From assembly GCA_041648175.1 (NCBI GenBank), contig JBAZPO010000003.1, positions 124,001-188,000 of the forward strand: a stretch of 64,000 nt of DNA. Direction: 5' to 3'. This document shows, piece after piece, positions 1 to 7,668 of the stretch; positions within the stretch are counted from its first letter, which is position 1; every line of letters starts with the position of its first letter. The notes under the pieces were generated by a model. The model had not been told where the DNA came from. It worked only from the letters and a program-made list of their open reading frames with translations, and ran no database searches. The position numbers and the translations under genes were made by a program. This DNA comes from Desulfobaccales bacterium. Lineage in GTDB: Bacteria; Desulfobacterota; Desulfobaccia; Desulfobaccales; 0-14-0-80-60-11.

Positions 1-10
1 CGTCTGCACA

Positions 11-2725
11 GTGATGTTTTTAGGTCTCGGCATCATGAACGTCGAGACGGCGAGTGGGCAGAGTGGAACCCGCGGGGACCGCATGAATTTCGATCCCCAA
101 AGAGGAATCGAGGTTCCAGAAGCCCAAGGGGAGCATGGGAATCTTTCTGATCGGATTAATAACCTGATCAAAGCGGGGAAAATCGAGGAGGCGCTTAAGC
201 TTGCCCAAATGGCTCTCAACCGGCAAGAAAGCCGCCTGGGGCCTGAGGCGCCTGAAGTTGCCGGCAGCCTCCAGAGGCTGGCTAACATTGAGACACTCAT
301 CCCGCGGTGGTTGATGGCCATTACCCTCTATCAGCGGGCCTTACAGATCAGGGAGAAAGTCCTGGGGCCGGAGGACCCCAAGACCGCGGACACCCTGGCC
401 CGCCTGGGGCGGGCCTACACTGAAGTGGGGGCCTATGACAAGGCGTTGCCCCTGGTGGAGCGTTCCCTGGCCATTCGGGAAAAAGTCCTGGGGCCGGATG
501 CCCTGGAAACCTCCGGCAGCCTGGCCGTTTTGGCGAATTTGAAACGCCAGACGGGCGCCCATGCCCAGGCCTTGACCGTGGCCCAGCGGGCCTTGCAGAT
601 CAGGGAAAAAGTTCTAGGCCCGGATAATCCCAGGACCGCTGAAACTATGGACATCCTGGCCATGATTTACCAACAGCAGGGCGCCCTGGATCAGGCCCGG
701 CCCCTGGTGGAGAAGGCTATTAAAATTAAGGAAAAGGCCCTGGGACCCACCCATCCCGAGACTGCCAAAAGCCAGCGCATCCTGGGCATAGTGCAACAGG
801 GGAGCAAGGATTACGCCCAAGCCGAGGCCTCTTTCCACAAAGGCCAAGTCGGCAGCCAAGGCCTGGGCGGACTGGTTGAAGTCTATCTCTCCACCGGACG
901 CTATGCCCAGGCCTTGGAAACCCTTGATTCCATGGACCTCAAAGCGAGGGCTCGGCCACAAATCTTCGCCATGTATTTTACCCAAAGGGGCCAGGCGCTC
1001 CAAGGGTTGGGCCGCCGGGGCGAGGCCGCAGCGGCGTACCTGGAAGCCATCAACGCCATCGAAGAGTTACGGACCCGTACGCCGGGAGAACGGGCCAGCT
1101 TTTTCCAGGCCGGTATAATAAAGGGCTATTACCAATCATACCTGGCTCTCATGGGCCTATTGTCAGAGATGACCCAAAAGGGTGAGCCTCTCCCTGCGGC
1201 TTTCCGAATTTATGGCCAAGACACGGGAGCCGCGGCCTTTTATTTTGCCGAGTCCATCAAAGGCCGCGCCCTGCTGGAGGCCATGGCGACCAAGGCCCGG
1301 ACCGGCTTGAGCAAAGATGTTCCACCGGATTTGGCGGCCAAGGAACAGCAGCTTCAGGGCAAGTGGCAAGCCCTAAAGGGCAGATGGGATGACGTTTATT
1401 CGCCACATGTAGGCATAATGCGGGATATAGCGGTGTATCTGGAGGAGCAGAAAGATCTGGGGAAAAAACAAGTGGATTTGGTTGAGGAACTCCGCCGGCG
1501 CGCTCCCCGCTATGCGGCCTTGTATTATCCCAAGCCGTATACGTCCCAGGAACTGCCGTTAAAATCCGGAGAAGTCCTGCTGGAATATGTCCTGGGGGAT
1601 AAAGAAAGCTATTTGTTTCAGGTGGAACCCGGCGGCCGCACCCAGATCTTCCGCCTGGCGGTTACCCGGCAAGACCTGGAAAAACGCCTGGGAGCCCTCT
1701 TGGCCCCCTTCCGGAACCCCGGGCTGAAGCGGGAAGATTTGCAGCGCTTCTCGGTTGCCGAAGCCGCGGCTCTGTATGGTCAGCTTCTGGCCCCGGCTCT
1801 GTCCGGAATCTCACCAGGCCAGCATCTGATCATCGTTCCGGATGGGGTTCTGGGTGCATTTCCTCTGGAGGCCCTGGTGGTGCAGCAGGCGCGGGATTGG
1901 CCAAAGAGTGTGCTGGTGGGAGACCGCTGGCCGGTGACCTACTCCCAATCCGCGGCCATTCTCGCCCTGAACCGGCACCTGGGTTTATCCCGGGCTCCCA
2001 AGCCCCTGTTTGCCTTGGGAGATTGCATCTATGATGCCGGCAGCGCCCGTTATCAGGCTTTCAAAGCGGGACAGGGCCGGGCCGGAGAGCTGATCCAGTC
2101 TCAAGGCGATAAGGCCCTGACCATGTCCGCAACCGGTGGCCGGGTCACCTTCCCGCCCCTGCCGGAGACCCGCCAGACGGTGACCGAATTGGCCCGCCTT
2201 TTCGGCGAAGCCCCGAAGCCGCCCCAGGTATTGCTGGACGTGGAAGCCACCGAGACGGAGTTGCATCGGGTCCGCCTCAACCAGTACCGGTATTTCTTCT
2301 TTGGCACTCACGGGTTTTTGGCCAACAACTTGGGCGGCATCAAGGAACCGGTGTTGGTCTTGACCCAGGTAGAGAATAAGGCCCCGGATAACGGCATGCT
2401 CACCTTCAATGAAGTTATGCAATTCCAGTTGGATGCCGACTTGGTGAGTCTGGCCGCGTGCATGACCGGGGTGGGTCAGGTCATGCAAGGGGAAGGCGTG
2501 GTCAATTTTGCCCGGGCCTTTGAGCAGGCCGGAGCCCGTAGCGTCATGGTAACGCTATGGAACATTCCCGTGGAGGAATCCTTAAAATTCTACACAGTCT
2601 TCTATAAATCTCTAAAAGAGGGAAAATCAAAACTCCAGGCCCTGCAGACGGCTCGCCAACAAGTACGGTCGCATGAGCCGCATCCCTATTTTTGGGCCGG
2701 AATCATTCTCCATGGGGAAGGGTAA
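11..2725 (+). CDS. TPR-CHAT caspase-like protein (possibly 5'-truncated by window edge)
   Basis: The N-terminal half (about residues 80-270) carries tandem 42-residue tetratricopeptide repeats of the kinesin-light-chain type, each marked by a REKVLGP-like stretch. About residues 590-904 form a CHAT domain, a caspase-like cysteine protease fold. The expected catalytic pair is visible: His767 in FFFGTHGF and Cys817 in SLAACMTG (family usual form LSACETG). The GTG at 11 is followed by ATG at 14, but the frame stays open to base 2, and the first residues up to about 17 resemble the end of a signal peptide, so the true start may lie outside the window. Known CHAT-TPR proteins are self-standing proteases or scaffolds with mostly unknown targets; substrate and partner cannot be named here. 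Downstream is a strong terminator shared with the convergent gene. Confidence 0.85.
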   Translation: MMFLGLGIMNVETASGQSGTRGDRMNFDPQRGIEVPEAQGEHGNLSDRINNLIKAGKIEEALKLAQMALNRQESRLGPEAPEVAGSLQRLANIETLIPRWLMAITLYQRALQIREKVLGPEDPKTADTLARLGRAYTEVGAYDKALPLVERSLAIREKVLGPDALETSGSLAVLANLKRQTGAHAQALTVAQRALQIREKVLGPDNPRTAETMDILAMIYQQQGALDQARPLVEKAIKIKEKALGPTHPETAKSQRILGIVQQGSKDYAQAEASFHKGQVGSQGLGGLVEVYLSTGRYAQALETLDSMDLKARARPQIFAMYFTQRGQALQGLGRRGEAAAAYLEAINAIEELRTRTPGERASFFQAGIIKGYYQSYLALMGLLSEMTQKGEPLPAAFRIYGQDTGAAAFYFAESIKGRALLEAMATKARTGLSKDVPPDLAAKEQQLQGKWQALKGRWDDVYSPHVGIMRDIAVYLEEQKDLGKKQVDLVEELRRRAPRYAALYYPKPYTSQELPLKSGEVLLEYVLGDKESYLFQVEPGGRTQIFRLAVTRQDLEKRLGALLAPFRNPGLKREDLQRFSVAEAAALYGQLLAPALSGISPGQHLIIVPDGVLGAFPLEALVVQQARDWPKSVLVGDRWPVTYSQSAAILALNRHLGLSRAPKPLFALGDCIYDAGSARYQAFKAGQGRAGELIQSQGDKALTMSATGGRVTFPPLPETRQTVTELARLFGEAPKPPQVLLDVEATETELHRVRLNQYRYFFFGTHGFLANNLGGIKEPVLVLTQVENKAPDNGMLTFNEVMQFQLDADLVSLAACMTGVGQVMQGEGVVNFARAFEQAGARSVMVTLWNIPVEESLKFYTVFYKSLKEGKSKLQALQTARQQVRSHEPHPYFWAGIILHGEG

Positions 2726-2793
2726 GGCCGTCGCCACCAAGGGCGACGCGGCGCACGGGTCCTAATCCCGCGGCGAGGCCCGAGTTCGCGCAG

Positions 2794-2834
2794 AAAAGGG
2801 GAGGCTATCTTGACTAGATAGCCTCCCCTTTTTT
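2794..2834. terminator. Bidirectional rho-independent terminator between convergent genes
   Basis: GGGGAGGCTATC (2798-2809) pairs perfectly with GATAGCCTCCCC (2817-2828) around the 7-base loop TTGACTA. The stem is preceded by AAAA and followed by TTTTTT, so it can end transcripts from both the CHAT gene and the convergent gene ending at 2863. Confidence 0.93.
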
Positions 2835-2862
2835 GACTTGGGCGTCGGCGTGCGCGCCGCTC

Positions 2863-4137
2863 TTACTGGTATTGGATGTAAATCGGCTTCGGGTTCAGCT
2901 TTAACACCTCCTGAGGCGTCATCAGCGCGTCGCCTTTCTTGGTGTCATTGTGATAGAACAGCTTGAAACCGGTATACTCCACCGGCTCTTTGACGATGTA
3001 ATCTCTGTACGAATCCCGCTTCAGCCAGGGGGCGCCCCAGCCGTCCATGTTCATGATGATCTGCACATCAGGGCGAAGCACGATTTTATTGGCGTTGGTG
3101 ACCATTTTACGGGTAAAGCGGTGCACAATGAACACCTTGGGCGGAATATTATACTTTTTCACCAGTTCCTGCAGGTAGCCGGAAGCATAGTTGACGTCTG
3201 CGGCGTCATAGGTGCCGATCTTGGTCCCCGGTACCCTGCCGCTTTGGGCCATGTTGAACTCCGGGTCTATGGCGAGGTGGACGTCCGGATTCTTCAGCAG
3301 CCACTCGAAGCGCGGCAGGATAGTGCGGATGTTGTCATGGCCGGTCTGGATGTCGATGAACATGATGGCGTTCGTTTCTTTAGCCCAGCCGTACACCTCG
3401 TTGACGACTTTGTCCGGCATGAGCATCCGGTACTTGCCGGCCTTGCCCGGTGCGCCCTGGGCCACCACCGTGACGAGGTGCAAGGCGGGCTGCACCGGTA
3501 ACGACGGATCGGCCTTCTGCCACTTGGCCACCTCCCCCTTCAACCGCCGCAGCATCTCCTCCTTGGGGTACTCGCCCAGCACCCCCATGCGCTTGGAAAG
3601 CGGGTTGCCGTAATAAGCGACGATGCGCTTCTCCGGAAGGATCGCACCCGGCGGAATTGGCGGGGTTTTCACCGGCCAGCCCTGCCGTTTCGCATACTCA
3701 GGGTCCTCACCCGCTTGGTACGCGATCTTGGGAGCCTTCGGTTCGACAGGTTTCGCCTCTTTTGTGCCGGCTGGCTCCGGAGCGGTCATAGGGGGAGTGG
3801 CGGTCGGGGCTGAAGGTGCCGCTGGTGGAGTGGCCGGGGCCGCTGGGGTTACGGGGGCTGCGGGGACCGCAGGGACCGCGGCCGTCGGAGCGGCAGGGCC
3901 AGGCGCAGCAGTTGGGGCGACAGGAGGGGCCGGAGTTGCCGCGGCAGGTGGTGCAGCCGGGGTTGTGGGAGATGGCGCGGCCGGGACTGGGGTAACCGGG
4001 GCAACCGCGGCCGCGGGTTCTTTTGGCGCGGCTTGGGCCGCTTCCACATCACCGCGCCGGTCGCTCGTGCTGCCGGTCAGGGCAAGCGCCACCGCAAGGG
4101 CGGTGGCCAGCAGGGGGGGAAATATCCGAATGGACAA
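2863..4137 (-). CDS. Secreted protein with Ala/Pro-rich linker and unknown C-terminal domain
   Basis: A signal peptide spans about residues 1-35. Residues 36-125 are almost only Ala, Pro, Thr and Val, a flexible linker of the kind that crosses or anchors in the envelope. The C-terminal 280 residues form a compact domain starting near IVAYYGNPLSKRMG, with conserved-looking acidic stretches (FIDIQTGHDN, LAIDPEFNM, NMDGWG) that resemble beta-strand ends of a TIM-barrel glycosidase-like fold; this fold guess is inference and I do not recognise a named family. The start is TTG at 4135-4137 with GGAGG about 7 bases upstream; there is no better ATG. It is monocistronic and converges on the CHAT gene. 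Confidence 0.8.
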   Translation of the reverse strand: MSIRIFPPLLATALAVALALTGSTSDRRGDVEAAQAAPKEPAAAVAPVTPVPAAPSPTTPAAPPAAATPAPPVAPTAAPGPAAPTAAVPAVPAAPVTPAAPATPPAAPSAPTATPPMTAPEPAGTKEAKPVEPKAPKIAYQAGEDPEYAKRQGWPVKTPPIPPGAILPEKRIVAYYGNPLSKRMGVLGEYPKEEMLRRLKGEVAKWQKADPSLPVQPALHLVTVVAQGAPGKAGKYRMLMPDKVVNEVYGWAKETNAIMFIDIQTGHDNIRTILPRFEWLLKNPDVHLAIDPEFNMAQSGRVPGTKIGTYDAADVNYASGYLQELVKKYNIPPKVFIVHRFTRKMVTNANKIVLRPDVQIIMNMDGWGAPWLKRDSYRDYIVKEPVEYTGFKLFYHNDTKKGDALMTPQEVLKLNPKPIYIQYQ

Positions 4138-4574
4138 TCAAGACCTCCAGGCTAAAATTTGGCAAAGGCGAATACGACTTGCCGCCGCAATATCAGTTTA
4201 TAATGCATGATTTTAACGATAAAAACACTCAGAGAAAAGACAATCGCGTGAAAAAGGTCTTTTTTTTTCTGCACGTCCATGAAAGGGCCGAAATAACCGC
4301 TCATGCAGGAATGAAGCGCCTTAGCCATGAATTCCGTTCGGAATTTCGGAGCGGTTCCGAAGTAGGCGAACCCTCAGGATATGGAACCTATGTCAATATA
4401 TATTGCGCTGCATCATTTTTAATGCTATAAGATAACATCTAAATTCCCATACCAGCTGCTTCATTGTCAGCTATCAAGCGGGCAGACCTTCCTTCACTTC
4501 CCTGAGCCTTACCAATTCTCTTGCTCCAGCTCGCGCTCGAAATTTATTAAACCGAACTACAGGAGGAAATAAGT
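4138..4574. other. AT-rich intergenic region, divergent promoters expected
   Basis: It separates the divergent genes starting at 4137 (minus) and 4575 (plus), so it should carry both promoters. No convincing gene is seen. It contains an inverted repeat AATTCCG-TT-CGGAATT at 4330-4345 followed by further TTCCG/CGGAG copies to about 4360, and a T9 run near 4260. No promoter could be assigned with confidence. Confidence 0.5.
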
Positions 4575-5051
4575 TTGAAAACTTTAATTATATTTTTACT
4601 TTTGACCACAACCGCCTTCGCCCAACCCTGGCCCAAGACCCCGCCTCGTATAGGTAATTTGTACCTTAAGCAGGAGTACTGGAACTACATCAAGGAAGCC
4701 GCCCAGCGCTACCAGATCTCACCTTACCTCATCCAAGCGGTCTGCGCCATCGAATCGAGATATGACCCGGAAGCGAAATCGGGGCAAGGGAGATGCTACG
4801 GCCTGATGCAACTGCACAAGGACACCGCCAAAAAGTACGGGGTGGACGCACATAACCCCAGGGAGAATATCATGGGCGGGGCGGCGGTCCTGGCCAGACT
4901 GTTGGAGAAATACAACGGGAATATCAGGAAGGTTTTGCGCGTGTATAATGCTTCCAGCACCACGGCCTATGAGCGCGAGGTAATCCGCGCTTTTGAGCAG
5001 GCAGAACTTATGGCATCATTTTCCGTGCCCTCAAAAAAGCGCCGCAATTAG
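4575..5051 (+). CDS. Small SLT-family lytic transglycosylase
   Basis: A periplasmic peptidoglycan-cleaving enzyme by family. Residues 1-16 are a signal peptide. The lysozyme-like SLT fold occupies about residues 38-145, with the catalytic glutamate visible as Glu60 in AVCAIESRYDPEA and the family motif GLMQL at about 75. At 158 residues it is a minimal SLT domain without extra cell-wall binding modules. Translation starts at TTG 4575-4577: AGGAGG at 4561-4566 is 8 bases upstream, and no ATG is placed as well. It stands alone; the neighbour downstream is on the other strand. Confidence 0.88.
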   Translation: MKTLIIFLLLTTTAFAQPWPKTPPRIGNLYLKQEYWNYIKEAAQRYQISPYLIQAVCAIESRYDPEAKSGQGRCYGLMQLHKDTAKKYGVDAHNPRENIMGGAAVLARLLEKYNGNIRKVLRVYNASSTTAYEREVIRAFEQAELMASFSVPSKKRRN

Positions 5052-5127
5052 GCTAGCGTCTTTTCCTTAGGCTTCAGGGAATTCCCTTTAGGTTTGATGA
5101 GTTACGGCATAGACCTTGTGCCGCGCC

Positions 5128-5493
5128 TCATTCCCCTCCGGGAGTTTCCTTGGCCCTGATGGATTGACCACCGATTTTCTTGGTTCCGGCTTTTTCCGGA
5201 TCATCGGGTAAGCCGCGCTTCTCCATGCGCTCCATTTGAGGGCATGGCGGCGTTCCCATGGTTTTTAATTCTTTTTGTTCTTTCGGAGGCGGGGGCGGAG
5301 AGGGTTGCTTCTCTTTAGGCGGCTCGGTGTTTTGAGCCAGGAGCACTAACCCGGATTCCGCGGCATTGACCCCAAATGAAAGAGACGCCTGATCCGGGGT
5401 TGATGCCGCCTGGACCGGAAGGGCTGCCGCCATGATAAGGGCTGCCGTCAGGCCCACCGCTCCCTTGAAGAAAATTCCCATGAAATGTCGCAT
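5128..5493 (-). CDS. Small secreted Pro-rich protein
   Basis: 121 residues. I do not recognise the family. Residues 1-30 are a clear signal peptide (hydrophobic core, VQAA cleavage region). The rest is polar, with a Pro/Lys-rich stretch (KEQPSPPPPPKEQKE) and a short C-terminal segment containing CPQMERMEKRGLP. The start is set by AAGGAGG seven bases upstream of the ATG at 5491-5493. It begins 14 bases downstream of the cyclase stop, so the two are almost certainly co-transcribed. A soluble periplasmic accessory or signal-linked factor is possible but unproven. Confidence 0.7.
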   Translation of the reverse strand: MRHFMGIFFKGAVGLTAALIMAAALPVQAASTPDQASLSFGVNAAESGLVLLAQNTEPPKEKQPSPPPPPKEQKELKTMGTPPCPQMERMEKRGLPDDPEKAGTKKIGGQSIRAKETPGGE

Positions 5494-5506
5494 AATAAGG
5501 CCTCCT

Positions 5507-7459
5507 TCAATTAATCTCATCATTGCTATCGGGGCTTTTCAAGCCGAGGACCTCAAAGACTTCCAGGGGCGCCTGGCGTCCCTTCACCGTACGGATCTCT
5601 TGCCTGCCGGTCACCACCCCCGGGGCTGCCTCGATGGTACTGTGGCTGGCAACGATGGTCCAGCCAAATTCTTTAGTTAAAGACTCCAGGCGCGACGCGG
5701 CGTTAACCGTATCGCCGATGGAGGTATACTCCAAACGCTTGGGGGAGCCGATATTGCCGACAATGGCTTCGCCGGTATGCAGGCCGATGCCGATGGCAAA
5801 CTCGGGCAGCGAAAGATCGCCAAAACGCTGCTTCATCCAGGTGCGAAACTCCTGGGCTGTTCGGGCCAGTTCCAAAGCGGCTTTAAGGGCCCGCCGGGCA
5901 TGGTCCGGATAAGGCACCGGTGCGCCAAATACCGCCATCACGGCATCGCCGATAAATTTATCCACCGTGCCGCCTTGGGCCAAAATGGGCTCACAGGCCT
6001 GACTTAAATACGTGTTGAGCATCTCCACCACCTGGCGGGGCCCCAGACTCTCGGAAATCGTCGTAAAATTTCTTATATCGGAAAAAAGTACCGTTACCTG
6101 AAATACCTCGCCCCCCAAGTCCGGCAACTTGCCCGAGGCCAGCAGTTTCTCCACCACCTCATCCGCGACATACCGGGAAAAGATCTTCCGGATACGGGCC
6201 CGCTCCCGCTCCTCTCCCGTCAGTTTTATCCCCAAAATACCCATATAGCTGACCATGACCCCCACTTGAGCGTTAGCCGTGGGCAGCAGCCAATACTGGC
6301 GAAACAGCAGGTAGGCCGCGCACGCGGCCAGGATGCATAACGCTAACCCTGCCGCCAGCCCACCCCGGGGGGACAGCCGATAAAATAACATACTGCCGCA
6401 CACCACCATGCCGAAAAGATAAAATGCGGCAAGATACCCGGGTATCGGCCGGGGGAATCTCCCCGTGAGCAGGGTTTCAATGATATTGGCGTGAATTTCA
6501 GGACCGCTCATGTCATTGCCCTGCCACGTCCACAGGCTCAGGGAATACGGGGTGGGATGGCTATCCTGCAGCGCCGCCGGTTCATAGGCGATAATGACGA
6601 TTTTGTCTTTGAGAGCCTTGATAGCCGGGTCGTCCTCGGCGCCGGAGGCCAGAAACCGCTGCATGGAGAGGCGGGAAAAGGTGCCCGGCGGACCAGCAAA
6701 GCCGATAATGGGAAAGGTGGTGGCATTAATCCCCTGAGGGTCCACGCCCGACCAAAGCTTCAGGACGGGATCATGGGTCAGGAGTGCGATGGTGGCGGCC
6801 GGGTCCCGATTTGCGGCTCGCAGGGCCAGCAGGTTTCCGAACGTGAGCCCGACCTGGCCGTAGTCATCGGCCAGCGCCGGCACGAAACGCCGGATCGCCC
6901 CGTCGTCATCATTGTAAAAATTGATCAACCCCACGTCCAGCCTCTGCCGGGGCAGGGAGAGCAGGTACTCCTTTATGGGCAGGGTAATGGTGCTCTTCTG
7001 ATGTTCATCGACAGATAGATTTCCAGCCAGGACGACCTGGCCCGACGCGAGCTGTGTTTTGAAGGGGCCGTCATAATTCAGGCTGCGGTGGTTTGCCGGT
7101 AAATCCAGGGTCTGGAGCCAGGGGGTAATGCTGACCTGAAAGAGATAGTCCATGCCGATAACTTTGGCCCCCGCCCGGCGCAAGACCTCTATCACCCGGG
7201 CAAAATGGGGCGTCCAAGACACCAGCGGCTCAGTCGGATGTTCCTGCAGGGTTGCCTCATCCAAGGCCACGATCACCACATGCTGAGGCTGATAGCGCAG
7301 CCCGGCCAACTGGTGCCAGAGATCGTAATAAATCTCTTCCGGTCTCTCCAGCCACCCGGCCCAGGTCATTGTCGCCACCGCTCCGTAAACCAGGAGCATC
7401 AGCATCGCAACCAAGAGCAGGGTATCTTTTCGGATTTTTGTGGCCATATCTTTCGCCAA
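5507..7459 (-). CDS. CHASE2-type membrane class III adenylate cyclase
   Basis: Makes a cyclic nucleotide, most likely cAMP, in response to an extracytoplasmic signal. Order: one N-terminal membrane helix (about 12-32), a periplasmic CHASE2 sensor (about 35-310), membrane helices (about 335-405), then a cytoplasmic class III cyclase domain (about 445-640). Both metal-binding aspartates are present (FSDIRNFT and GDAVMAVFGAP), as are the Lys of VDKFIGD that favours adenine and the Asn/Arg pair of DTVNAASRLE. 650 residues is usual for the family. The first possible start is TTG at 7457-7459; ATG at 7445-7447 is an alternative and neither has a strong ribosome-binding site. A second protein of the same design lies at 46367-48523. 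Confidence 0.9.
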   Translation of the reverse strand: MAKDMATKIRKDTLLLVAMLMLLVYGAVATMTWAGWLERPEEIYYDLWHQLAGLRYQPQHVVIVALDEATLQEHPTEPLVSWTPHFARVIEVLRRAGAKVIGMDYLFQVSITPWLQTLDLPANHRSLNYDGPFKTQLASGQVVLAGNLSVDEHQKSTITLPIKEYLLSLPRQRLDVGLINFYNDDDGAIRRFVPALADDYGQVGLTFGNLLALRAANRDPAATIALLTHDPVLKLWSGVDPQGINATTFPIIGFAGPPGTFSRLSMQRFLASGAEDDPAIKALKDKIVIIAYEPAALQDSHPTPYSLSLWTWQGNDMSGPEIHANIIETLLTGRFPRPIPGYLAAFYLFGMVVCGSMLFYRLSPRGGLAAGLALCILAACAAYLLFRQYWLLPTANAQVGVMVSYMGILGIKLTGEERERARIRKIFSRYVADEVVEKLLASGKLPDLGGEVFQVTVLFSDIRNFTTISESLGPRQVVEMLNTYLSQACEPILAQGGTVDKFIGDAVMAVFGAPVPYPDHARRALKAALELARTAQEFRTWMKQRFGDLSLPEFAIGIGLHTGEAIVGNIGSPKRLEYTSIGDTVNAASRLESLTKEFGWTIVASHSTIEAAPGVVTGRQEIRTVKGRQAPLEVFEVLGLKSPDSNDEIN

Positions 7460-7668
7460 GCTCTCTGGGCCGCTGAACTAAGCTTCAGGGGTTGGATGCA
7501 CCCGATTCGATTATTGACTCTGTCCGAATTTGAAAGCAATATTTCTTTAAGATAATAAAATTAACAAATTTTCGCTTGCCTGATCTAATTCAACAAATGG
7601 AAGTTACCGATTTTCATTAACCGCACGGATCAAGCACTATAGCACACTTACCTGCACAGGAGTTAGCC

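Noticed and set aside
3623..4210. Gly/Ala-rich plus-strand open frame
   Set aside because: It is the mirror of the Ala/Pro linker in the real minus-strand gene.
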